DNA from: CAYQCE01 sp964415885
GTDB taxonomy: Bacteria > Zixibacteria > MSB-5A5 > JAABVY01 > JAHJOQ01
NCBI GenBank assembly: GCA_964415885.1
Contig: CAYQCE010000001.1
Span: 1 to 64,000 of the forward strand
Length of the DNA: 64,000 nucleotides
Direction of reading: 5' to 3'
The notes under the pieces were generated by a model. It was not told the DNA's origin. It saw nothing but the letters and a program-made list of their open reading frames with translations, and ran no database searches. Positions 55,387 to 62,686 of this stretch are shown here, piece after piece. The number at the start of each line of letters is the position of its first letter. Position 1 is the first letter of the stretch. The position numbers and the translations under genes are program-made.

Positions 55387-58300
55387 TCAGTCGCAATCCG
55401 CGCAAGGATCTGCTCCACCCTGGAAGACATGCTCGATAATGTATACGACATCATCGATATCTACCGAGTCGGAACAGTTGACATCACCGGACTCAGGCGG
55501 CACCGGATCAGCACCACCCTGGAAGACATACTGGATGACGTAGACGATATCGTCAATGTCGACACCTTCGCTTTCATCAACGTCGCCGCACACAAACGTC
55601 TCGATAACGAATGACATCGTATCAGAGCCGCAGAAGTCATGAGCGGCTACCGAGATTGTCTCAGTCGATCTGGCATCCGGTACAGTACCGGTTACCGTGT
55701 CATTCTGGACTGTCGACCAGGCGGGAACGCTCAGGAACTCCAGTGTGATCTCGGTGTCGTCCGGATCGGTTACAACCGGTACAAACATGAGCTCCGAACC
55801 GTTATACATTGCTTCGTCGTCCACCTCTGCTATCGACGGCGGTACGTTCGAGTGGTCAATGTCAATTGTAACGAGTAGCGTATCATTGAGCGAACCATCG
55901 CTGACAATGACCGTAAAGAGCGTATCTTCGTGATCACAGCCCGCTGTTCCAGTCACCGTAACATCTGTGAGAGAACACCAGCTTGGCAGATTCTCAACGG
56001 AGAATGTGAGTTCGGTGCCGTCACAGTTGTTGTCGTTGGCGGTAGCTGTGTAGCTGAATTCCTCACCGGGCTCGAGTCCAATGTAAGATTCAGAGGATAT
56101 AGTCGGAGCCTGGTTGTGGAACTGCGGATCACAGCAATCATCTTCCGGATGATCAGGACAATCGTCGCAAACATCGCCTGCACCGTCCTCATCCGAATCG
56201 AGCTGGTCTTCATTCGGAGTAGTCGGGCAGTTGTCTTCGTCGCAGGTGTTGGCCGCGTAACCCGGATTTCCATAGCCGTCGCCATCGGTGTCTGTGCATT
56301 CGTCACATACGTCTCCGATGCCGTCACCGTCGGCATCCGCCTGATCCTCGTTCGCGATTGACGGGCAGTTGTCCTCATCACAGTTGTTGGCTGTGTATCC
56401 GGGATCGCCGTATCCGTCACCGTCGGTGTCTGTGCAGTGATCGCATGCGTCTCCGATACCGTCGCCATCGGCGTCAGCCTGATCTGCATTCTCGACGTTC
56501 GGGCAGTTGTCGGTATCACATGTGTTATGCGGGAAGCCCGGATCACCGAATCCGTCACCGTCAGAATCCGTGCAGACGTCGCACGAATCGCCTATGCCGT
56601 CGGAATCGGCATCTTCCTGGTTCGGATTGTAGACATCCGGACACACATCACAGAGATTACCGATACCGTCAGCGTCAGTGTCTTCCTGCTCCGGATTAGA
56701 GACGATCGGGCAGTTGTCGAGAATGTCGATGATACCGTCGCCATCCGTGTCAGTCTGGTCGTCACACTCATACAGATTGACCGTGAAACCGTCGACGCCG
56801 GATTCGTTGATTGACTGAGGATCGCCGTCATTGGCTGTGAATCTGACGCGCATATCGGAAGTCATCGTTACGCCTGCGGCGGATAGCGCAGCGGCGTCAA
56901 TCTCGTGAAATCTCCATAGGAGACCGCCGTCGGTGTTGTGATTCGCAATCTGAGTCCACGGTCCGGAGAGGCCGTTGCTGCTGATCTCAACGAGCAGCTT
57001 GTCGGTCCCGTCCGTGTTTGTCAGTCTCAGGAAATAGTAGTACGAAATCGAGGCGATTCCGTTCGCCATATCCAATGTTGGTGAGATGAGAGTCACCGAG
57101 CCATTGTCAACATCAGTGTTACCGGATGTGTTCTCAGTGAGGAAACACTGTCCGCTTCCATCGCCGTCTGATGCGGGATCATAGTCCCAGCTCCCGTCGT
57201 TGACCGGTGTTCCTCTCTGCCAGTATCCGCTTGTTGCGCCGCTGTAGGAGGTTGTCCAGCCCTGATCGCTTTCGAAGTTGTCGTCGATGACATTTGTGAA
57301 GCTGGTGGCAACAATAGTCGTGAACGCCGATGAAGGCGCATCAGCCGGATCGGATACAGTGCCGAATCCGCTCGCTTCGGCGGTGACGTACCATGAGATC
57401 ACGCTCTCGCAATCGGCTGCCGGAAGGATAGCATCGTAGTGATCCGGCGAGGTTTCGGTCATGGTCCCGGATACGTACGGCGCTCCATCGATCGAGTAGA
57501 AGAGCTGTCCGCTACCCGGCGTGGGAGCGACGGCGTTATCATTTATGACAACCTCGACCGTTGTGGTCTGGTTCGGCATCACTGTCTGAGGTCTGCCATT
57601 CGGATACTCGAACAGAATCGGGCTCAGCTCGGGACAGTCCATGTTGTGGGCGCCGAAGCCGGCACAGATTTCAGGATAATGCGGCGTGCCGTTGTCAAGG
57701 TTGGCGTCGTCATCATCGAGAGTCAGCCAGTCGATCGTGATCTGCGGTGTAATGGATGTACCCGTGTGAAGCAGTATCGAGTTGATCGATAGATCGGCCA
57801 GGATTGTAATATAATTCGGGTAGTTTCCGATGAGCTCGTTGCGCGTGCTCCAGACACATCCGGAGTAGAGCTGGCCGCAGTAGTGAATTGCGCCGGAGCA
57901 GGGGTACTGGAACGTGTTATCCGCATTTCTCAAAGCCTCGGAGCAACTGCCGTAGAAACCCAGACCGAGCTCTGGTGAATCCGATAGCAATAGCGACATG
58001 ATATCGCTGGTACCCTCACCATACTCGCCCTGTCCGCTGCCGCCTACATTGACGAGGTGGTGGCCATATTCGTGATGAATCACGCTCGACCACGCCGTGT
58101 TGGGATGTCCGCTTCCTTCCTGACAGAAGTTGATGGAAACATCGCCGGGATCATACCACGCGTTGCCGGGGCAGTAGAAATCGTTCCTGTTCACATATAC
58201 CGGGAAGTTAGACTGGGTGGATACCTGCGGATAGCTCGGGTTGACCTCAATCACAAGGTCGCGAATCTCGTTTGGTTCAATGTAGCCGTTGACCTGAGCA

Positions 58301-59358
58301 CGAATGAGCGGGTCGGTGTTTGCGGTGTTGTGCTGGAAATCTGCAGGTCCCGGAGGCGTGACAATGCTGCTCAAGCCAACATCGCTTCCAGCGTAGTTAT
58401 AGACATTGAAGTACTGCCCCTTCAGGACAGACTCGACCGTCACCTGGCCGGTTCCGCCATTCGAGATCGTGTAGTTGCCGTTTTCGTCGGTGTATGCGGT
58501 GGTTGCACCGATGCTTACTTTGGCGTAAGGGATCGGCGTATCGATCTCGTCCTCACAATGCTCGGCCCCATGACCCTCGGTACCGAGACCCGATACATGG
58601 CCCGACACATCCTCGAAGATTATTCTGTCTTCGCTATACAGGATTTCACCGGTCTGAGCATCCGATACGAACAGCCACTGTTCGCCGTTGTCACCGTAAC
58701 CCACAAACTCCAGGGCGAGGCGGGGCTGTTCGGCTTCAACTCCGTCGTAGCCGGCCCAGACTTTAGTTGTCGGGTCGGTGAACCGCGTCATCTCAGGCAT
58801 TTCGAGGCGTACAACCCGCTTGGCCGTTTCGAAGTCAGTCGCGAATCGATCCGGCACTCTGAAATCGCCGACATCCCACATCGATGACACGGCGAGTACG
58901 AGCGGATAGCTCGGCTCGTTGCGCACGAGGAGCCTGAGTTCCGATCTGAAGACCGGGACGTTGTCGACGTACTGACGGTAATAGACTAAAGTGAACTTGT
59001 AGCTGTCCTTCAGCCTGTCGTACATTAGCTGTTGCGTGCGGCGCTTGTCAGGCATCCTGCTCTCCGGAACGAGCTGAGCGCTCTTCGCTCCGACCACAGC
59101 GGAGTGTCTCTGGACGAAACCTTCCGCCGATGCCTCCGGGCTCGATCCGAACGAGAACGGCGCGCCGTAGATTCGCGTAACCTTGCCAATATCATCGTAG
59201 ACCTTGATATTGGGGAACTCGCCGCGCAGACCCTGCAAAGCTGTCCGCGCTCGATCCTGCTTTCCGGACATCTCCTCCTGTCCGAAAACTGTCGAGATGG
59301 ACACCAGGAGCAGGACGGCAAGTACAGTAATCACCGTAAGATTTAGCACTCTCCTCAC
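55387..59358 (-). CDS. Very large secreted M36/M4-type metalloprotease with TSP type 3 repeats, Ig-like domains and dockerin
   Basis: A 1323-residue secreted protein. Signal peptide, FTP-like propeptide (about 30-110), gluzincin protease domain with HEYGHH (zinc His near 429 and 433) and a third ligand in GEGTSD about 20 residues on, preceded by a small carboxypeptidase-regulatory-like insert (about 265-320). A CBM/MAM-like sandwich lies near 700-860. Thrombospondin type 3 calcium repeats fill about 870-1065, three of them near-identical 46-residue units. Two Ig-like domains (about 1075-1255) and a C-terminal dockerin pair (VDIDDIVYVIQYVF, VDIDDVVYIIEHVF) follow. Catalytic residues look intact. 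GTG at 59358 has AAGGAG seven bases upstream. Confidence 0.9.
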   Translation of the reverse strand: MRRVLNLTVITVLAVLLLVSISTVFGQEEMSGKQDRARTALQGLRGEFPNIKVYDDIGKVTRIYGAPFSFGSSPEASAEGFVQRHSAVVGAKSAQLVPESRMPDKRRTQQLMYDRLKDSYKFTLVYYRQYVDNVPVFRSELRLLVRNEPSYPLVLAVSSMWDVGDFRVPDRFATDFETAKRVVRLEMPEMTRFTDPTTKVWAGYDGVEAEQPRLALEFVGYGDNGEQWLFVSDAQTGEILYSEDRIIFEDVSGHVSGLGTEGHGAEHCEDEIDTPIPYAKVSIGATTAYTDENGNYTISNGGTGQVTVESVLKGQYFNVYNYAGSDVGLSSIVTPPGPADFQHNTANTDPLIRAQVNGYIEPNEIRDLVIEVNPSYPQVSTQSNFPVYVNRNDFYCPGNAWYDPGDVSINFCQEGSGHPNTAWSSVIHHEYGHHLVNVGGSGQGEYGEGTSDIMSLLLSDSPELGLGFYGSCSEALRNADNTFQYPCSGAIHYCGQLYSGCVWSTRNELIGNYPNYITILADLSINSILLHTGTSITPQITIDWLTLDDDDANLDNGTPHYPEICAGFGAHNMDCPELSPILFEYPNGRPQTVMPNQTTTVEVVINDNAVAPTPGSGQLFYSIDGAPYVSGTMTETSPDHYDAILPAADCESVISWYVTAEASGFGTVSDPADAPSSAFTTIVATSFTNVIDDNFESDQGWTTSYSGATSGYWQRGTPVNDGSWDYDPASDGDGSGQCFLTENTSGNTDVDNGSVTLISPTLDMANGIASISYYYFLRLTNTDGTDKLLVEISSNGLSGPWTQIANHNTDGGLLWRFHEIDAAALSAAGVTMTSDMRVRFTANDGDPQSINESGVDGFTVNLYECDDQTDTDGDGIIDILDNCPIVSNPEQEDTDADGIGNLCDVCPDVYNPNQEDADSDGIGDSCDVCTDSDGDGFGDPGFPHNTCDTDNCPNVENADQADADGDGIGDACDHCTDTDGDGYGDPGYTANNCDEDNCPSIANEDQADADGDGIGDVCDECTDTDGDGYGNPGYAANTCDEDNCPTTPNEDQLDSDEDGAGDVCDDCPDHPEDDCCDPQFHNQAPTISSESYIGLEPGEEFSYTATANDNNCDGTELTFSVENLPSWCSLTDVTVTGTAGCDHEDTLFTVIVSDGSLNDTLLVTIDIDHSNVPPSIAEVDDEAMYNGSELMFVPVVTDPDDTEITLEFLSVPAWSTVQNDTVTGTVPDARSTETISVAAHDFCGSDTMSFVIETFVCGDVDESEGVDIDDIVYVIQYVFQGGADPVPPESGDVNCSDSVDIDDVVYIIEHVFQGGADPCADCD
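56161..56574 (-). repeat. Three tandem 138-bp units coding thrombospondin type 3 repeats
   Basis: Each unit encodes 46 residues of the form CTDTDGDGYGDPGY ... CDEDNCP ... DQADADGDGIGDVCD. The units are very similar in DNA, so they arose by recent tandem duplication or are kept alike by recombination. They create open frames on the opposite strand that are not genes. Confidence 0.85.
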
Positions 59359-59853
59359 GTTGTCTCTCCTTGTTTGGGATTACACTTGTACCGAAATATG
59401 GATAGGTGGATATATTTTGCAATATAGAGAACATAGATTATACTGCTTCGGCTGGTACAGGCCGCTGTAGAGAACATGAATGTATCAAAATAATCTCAGG
59501 CGGCTCAATACGTACTGTATGAGGCCGGAGATGGGTAACCTGATTTGCCGTAACCTAATCAAATATAAGATCAAAATGCGATTTGTCTACCAAAAAAGCC
59601 GATTTTATTCTACCGGTTCAGTCCATGTTTGGTTTGGACCCGATTGTTGAACTCCAGCGAGAGGACTTGAAATGTTAGAATTAACTTATAGATGCAGGCT
59701 GAACGCTGGTCTGCGCCGGTTGACGTATCGAGATTCAACTATGCGGACAGTTTGCGACTGAGGATTACGTCCGGTCCAGGCCGGAACCTCGACAGTCTTC
59801 ACCGTGTTAACAGGTCTGAGTCATATAATCACTACAGTTTGGAGGGAGTGCTG
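59359..59853. other. Intergenic region between divergent secreted protease and DUF1761 genes
   Basis: About 495 bases, AT-rich near 59390-59440. It must contain both promoters. A T-run on the minus strand at 59592-59597 follows only a 3-4 bp stem, so I do not call a terminator. No coding frame with a ribosome site other than those of the two genes. Confidence 0.4.
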
Positions 59854-60264
59854 ATGGACTCAGTGTGTGTAAACTACTGGGCTGTGCTTGTGTCGGCTGC
59901 GGCATATTTCGTGCTCGGGGCCGTGTGGTATTCGCCGGTGATGTTCGGGAATGCCTGGATGAAGCTCCTGGGCTGGACAAAGGAGCAGGCGCAACAATAT
60001 TTCTCGCCTCGGAAGCTTGTGTTCGTGTTCGTGCTGTCGCTTTTTGTGGCGTACGGTATCGCGCGGATACTCTGCTGGACAGACCTGGAGCCGCTCTGGG
60101 GCGGGTTTGCGATCGGACTTACAGCCGGGCTGAATTTCGTAGCCCTCGCGTTCGGCATCAACGATCTCATGGAGGCGCGGCCGGTCAAGCTGTTTCTGAT
60201 CAATGCCGCCTATCACCTGATCGGTTTCGTGGGAATGGGGCTGATAATAGGAGCCTGGCGATAG
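59854..60264 (+). CDS. DUF1761 family membrane protein
   Basis: A 136-residue inner-membrane protein with four hydrophobic segments (about 5-25, 50-68, 75-98 and 115-134). SAAAYFVLGAVWYSPVMFGNAWM and the later GLTAGLNFVALAFGINDLMEAR-like parts match the DUF1761 pattern, a family without a known function. The ATG at 59854 has GGAGG eight bases upstream and begins the conserved part; the frame is open from 59692 but that stretch is not family-like. The gene is single and is followed closely by a terminator. Confidence 0.82.
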   Translation: MDSVCVNYWAVLVSAAAYFVLGAVWYSPVMFGNAWMKLLGWTKEQAQQYFSPRKLVFVFVLSLFVAYGIARILCWTDLEPLWGGFAIGLTAGLNFVALAFGINDLMEARPVKLFLINAAYHLIGFVGMGLIIGAWR

Positions 60265-60292
60265 GAGAGATGTGCAAAGCTGCGAATTAGAA

Positions 60293-60318
60293 ACGGGAGC
60301 CAGGCGGCTCCCGTTTTG
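60293..60318 (+). terminator. Rho-independent terminator after the DUF1761 gene
   Basis: Perfect 9-bp stem ACGGGAGCC / GGCTCCCGT (60293-60301 with 60306-60314), 4-base loop, then TTT. It shares the core CGGGAGCC with the terminator at 55328. Confidence 0.8.
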
Positions 60319-60367
60319 ACTGCAAATTCGATTCTCACTCTACAGGATGATCCAGGTAGTTGACCAC

Positions 60368-60377
60368 GGTGATCACC
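60368..60377. promoter_or_regulatory. Palindrome upstream of the consensus promoter
   Basis: GGTGATCACC is a perfect 10-bp palindrome that ends 18 bases before the -35 box at 60396. It could be an activator or repressor site; this is inference from position only. Confidence 0.3.
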
Positions 60378-60395
60378 CCCGGCTCACAATCTCGC

Positions 60396-60424
60396 TTGAC
60401 ATCAGGGCTCGCGGGGGGTATAAT
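60396..60424 (+). promoter_or_regulatory. Perfect-consensus sigma-70 promoter reading toward the third PAS-LuxR gene
   Basis: TTGACA at 60396-60401, exactly 17 bases, TATAAT at 60419-60424. Every base of both boxes matches. A transcript starting near 60431 would run 320 bases through the region opposite the candidate small RNA at 60461-60569 before the GTG at 60753. Confidence 0.75.
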
Positions 60425-60460
60425 TTTCACATAGACCAAACAGCGCCGATAGTCTCAGAC

Positions 60461-60493
60461 AAAAAAAGGCCTCACTCTTATCAAGTGAGACCT
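60461..60493 (-). terminator. Minus-strand rho-independent terminator with no protein gene
   Basis: In RNA read from the minus strand, the arms AGGUCUCACU and AGUGAGGCCU pair over 10 bp (one G-U) and are followed by seven U. No minus-strand coding gene ends here, so the terminator points to a non-coding transcript. Confidence 0.75.
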
Positions 60494-60569
60494 GTATGGA
60501 CGACTGAATGTCGAGTGTAGTCTATCTAAGTTGCGTGATCGAGCCGCCCGAAAGCTTGTTGCACCTTAC
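60461..60569 (-). ncRNA. Candidate small RNA A, antisense to the leader of the third PAS-LuxR gene
   Basis: About 109 bases from a predicted start near 60569 to the terminator at 60461-60493. A promoter (TTGACT, 17 bases, TAAACT) sits at the right distance. There is no plausible open frame. It lies fully opposite the expected mRNA leader of the gene at 60753, so it could act on that mRNA in cis, on other targets in trans, or both. Existence rests on promoter, terminator and the match to RNA B's promoter block, not on expression data. Confidence 0.55.
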
Positions 60570-60575
60570 ATAATG

Positions 60576-60604
60576 AGTTTACGGCCAGTCCGCAAAATAG
60601 TCAA
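60576..60604 (-). promoter_or_regulatory. Promoter of candidate small RNA A
   Basis: On the minus strand TTGACT (60599-60604), 17-base spacer, TAAACT (60576-60581). The sequence TGTTGACTATT-like around the -35 is shared base for base (GTTGACTATT) with the promoter at 62443-62471. Confidence 0.6.
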
Positions 60605-60635
60605 CAGGTGATTATCGCGTATATCGGTGCGTATT
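60605..60635 (-). promoter_or_regulatory. Conserved upstream block of small RNA A, likely activator site
   Basis: Directly upstream of the -35. On the minus strand it holds two ATACG direct repeats 12 bases apart (60630-60634 and 60618-60622) and a following ATAA. The same elements occur at identical spacing in front of small RNA B. The adjacent LuxR-type regulator is a natural candidate to bind it. Confidence 0.5.
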
Positions 60636-60752
60636 TTTGGTCTTGCCTCGAATGCTGTTCTGTCGTCGCTCGATTCGGCGTCGATGTAATCTATTGATAA
60701 CTAACAGTGTGCGAGGCCCAGACATTATCACACACCGATTGGAGGTTTGGTT

Positions 60753-62327
60753 GTGCGAACCGGTGAGGGGCCGCATGGGGTGCTCGCAGACTGGCTTCCG
60801 GATGCGCTGGCTGTGATTCAGGATGGCCGGTGCGTCTCATTCAACGCTGCATTCGCAGAGCTTCTCGGCTACGAGCGTGATGAGCTGAATGACAATCCTC
60901 CCGTGGACAATCTGCTCCGACCGCGTGGCATCAGCACCGTACAACAGTGGCTCGAAGCTGCCGGACGCAACACGGAGTTGAACCGTATCGAGCGAGTCGA
61001 CGCTGTGAAGAAAGGCGGCGACCTGGTAGCCTGCGATATCACCGTCAAGCCTGTTGAATTCGAAGATCGGCCTGCGCACGTTCTACTAATCCGTGATGTC
61101 CGCGAACGTGAAAGGGCAGAGCGCGATCTCAAGGTTACTGAGGAGCAGTACCGCCTGCTGATAGAGAGCCAGGAATTGTCTGTGCTCTTTTACGATACCG
61201 AGGGCACTCTTCTGTTTATTAACGACACTGCGGCAATGAATATGGGCGGGAAGGCATCCGACTTCACGGGCCGCCATATCACCGATCTCTTCCGGGATGA
61301 CGCAGACTTGTTTATGAAACGCCAGAAGATCGTGGCGGAGTCTGGGGAGAGCATGGTCTCGGAGGACCTGATCGGCTTTCCGGGCGGGAGCAGGTGGTTT
61401 CTATCGACGCTGCAGCCGGTGATTGACGACAATCAGAAGCTGGTCGGAATCCAGATAGTCTCGATCGATATCACCGAGAGGAAACTCGCCGAAGAGAAAT
61501 ATCGCCAGACTAATGCCCAGCTTCAGGCTACGCTCAATGCGCTGCCGGATCTGATGTTCGAGGTCGACTGCGACGGGTTGATCTATGATTTTCGTGCGCC
61601 CCATCCAGAGTTACTCTACAGGAAACCGGAAGAGTTCGTGGGGCAGACATTCGCGGATGTCATTCCGGAACCGGCGGCTTCGCTTATCATGGGGGCTGTT
61701 GAGGAGGCCGCGGCTACCGGGCAGAGCAAAGGTACCGAGTATTCGCTCGAGATGGCGGGCGAGCAGTACTGGTTCGAGCTGTCTCTTGCAGTTAAGGGTG
61801 ATCTCCGCAGCCGCGACTGTCATCTGGTTGCGTTGGTTCGCGATATTACGGATCGCAAGCACAGCGAAGAGAAGCTCAAACTCCTCGCCGATGACCTGAT
61901 GGCTGAGAGACGTGAATTGACAGAAAAGAACGTCGCCCTCAAGCAGATACTGGATCATATCGAGAGCCAGAAGAAGGATATGAAGCAGGAAATCTACCAG
62001 GATATCGAGAATGGAATTTTCCCGATACTCAGTTCCCTTCGGAAACAGATAGATTCGAAGCACTACGATCAGCTCGAGAGATTCGAATCCGAGGTTCGTA
62101 CGCTGCTGTCGCTTGATCGGGATGAGTTCCGCAAGCAGTATGGCAAACTCACATCTCGGGAGTCGGAAATCTGCGATCTGATCAAGACTGGCATGTCCTC
62201 GAAGCAGATAGCAGACCAGCTAAATCTCTCTATTCTCACCGTGCTGAAGCATCGCGAGAACATTAGGCGCAAACTCGGAATCTCCGGTACACAGTTGAGC
62301 CTCGCCACCTACCTTAGATCGAAGTAG
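60753..62327 (+). CDS. PAS-coiled-coil-LuxR type regulator (third of three)
   Basis: A 524-residue regulator with three PAS domains (about 10-110, 125-245 and 255-375; WLPDALAVIQDGRCVSFNAA, ESQELSVLFYDTEGTLLFIN, LNALPDLMFEVDCDGLIYDF in short extracts), the shared linker (TEKNVALKQILDHIESQKKD, then ILSSLRKQ) and a LuxR HTH (LTSRESEICDLIKTGMSSKQ ... LSLATYLRSK). GTG at 60753 has GGAGG seven bases upstream; the TTG at 60747 overlaps that ribosome site. It is preceded by a perfect sigma-70 promoter and flanked on both sides by candidate minus-strand small RNAs with a shared promoter block, which suggests it controls them or is controlled by them. Confidence 0.88.
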   Translation: MRTGEGPHGVLADWLPDALAVIQDGRCVSFNAAFAELLGYERDELNDNPPVDNLLRPRGISTVQQWLEAAGRNTELNRIERVDAVKKGGDLVACDITVKPVEFEDRPAHVLLIRDVRERERAERDLKVTEEQYRLLIESQELSVLFYDTEGTLLFINDTAAMNMGGKASDFTGRHITDLFRDDADLFMKRQKIVAESGESMVSEDLIGFPGGSRWFLSTLQPVIDDNQKLVGIQIVSIDITERKLAEEKYRQTNAQLQATLNALPDLMFEVDCDGLIYDFRAPHPELLYRKPEEFVGQTFADVIPEPAASLIMGAVEEAAATGQSKGTEYSLEMAGEQYWFELSLAVKGDLRSRDCHLVALVRDITDRKHSEEKLKLLADDLMAERRELTEKNVALKQILDHIESQKKDMKQEIYQDIENGIFPILSSLRKQIDSKHYDQLERFESEVRTLLSLDRDEFRKQYGKLTSRESEICDLIKTGMSSKQIADQLNLSILTVLKHRENIRRKLGISGTQLSLATYLRSK

Positions 62328-62343
62328 CTGAACAGACTCTACC

Positions 62344-62383
62344 AAAAAAGAAGCGGCCGGCGAACTGAGAGAACGCCGACCAC
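62344..62383 (-). terminator. Minus-strand rho-independent terminator with no protein gene
   Basis: In RNA, GUGGUCGGCG pairs with CGCCGGCCGC over 10 bp with two G-U pairs, loop of 11, followed by UUC and six U. It is the 3' end of candidate small RNA B, 17 bases past the stop of the convergent regulator gene. Confidence 0.7.
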
Positions 62384-62436
62384 AGATCCAGTCCTATTTC
62401 GCCCTGAGGATAGGGCATTGGTAAGCAATTTGAAGA
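62344..62436 (-). ncRNA. Candidate small RNA B
   Basis: About 93 bases from a predicted start near 62436 to the terminator at 62344. A second hairpin is GCCCT / AGGGC near 62400-62416. No open frame fits. The body is not clearly alike to RNA A; only the promoter and upstream block are conserved, as seen in small RNAs that share a regulator. Confidence 0.55.
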
Positions 62437-62442
62437 CAGTAC

Positions 62443-62471
62443 TAATAACGTCCGTTTATAGCAATAGTCAA
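62443..62471 (-). promoter_or_regulatory. Promoter of candidate small RNA B
   Basis: On the minus strand TTGACT (62466-62471), 17-base spacer, TTATTA (62443-62448). The -10 is weak, which fits an activated promoter. Confidence 0.55.
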
Positions 62472-62502
62472 CGTGGCGTTATTACGTATTTGACTGCGTA
62501 TA
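62472..62502 (-). promoter_or_regulatory. Conserved upstream block of small RNA B, likely activator site
   Basis: ATACG direct repeats at 62497-62501 and 62485-62489 (minus strand), 12 bases apart, then ATAA, at the same distances from the -35 as in small RNA A. Over the 40-base block including the -35 the two loci can be aligned without a gap. Confidence 0.5.
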
Positions 62503-62686
62503 CTTACTCACAGCACGTTAACCGTTTCCTGACAGGCGGCTTGCGTCCCGTCGAGAACCGCCATCCCGGCTTTTTTTGTTGATTTTCGTTCCTGATTGCC
62601 GTTGCGTTGGAGGATAAATTCGGATTCTGAATGCCATAACCGGGCGAGCACTAAAGAAGTCGTTCAGGTTTTTTGAATCGATCGGC
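62503..62686. other. Region between small RNA B promoter and the methyltransferase start
   Basis: Contains GGCGG / CCGCC (62535-62539 with 62558-62562) and, eight bases later, seven T (62571-62577); the gap between stem and T-run makes a terminator doubtful. GGAGG at 62609-62613 is followed by an open frame in phase with the next gene but without ATG, GTG or TTG until 62687. Confidence 0.4.

Noticed and set aside
56161..56574. CRISPR-like regular repeats
   Set aside because: The units are contiguous 138-bp coding repeats without spacers.
55930..58890. Several plus-strand open frames opposite the giant protease
   Set aside because: They arise from repeated GAC/GAT-rich codons of calcium repeats read backward; sequences are low in complexity and lack starts with ribosome sites.
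59585..59625. Third minus-strand terminator like those of RNAs A and B
   Set aside because: Six T are present, but the stem before them is only 3-4 bp and no TTGACT promoter block lies upstream.
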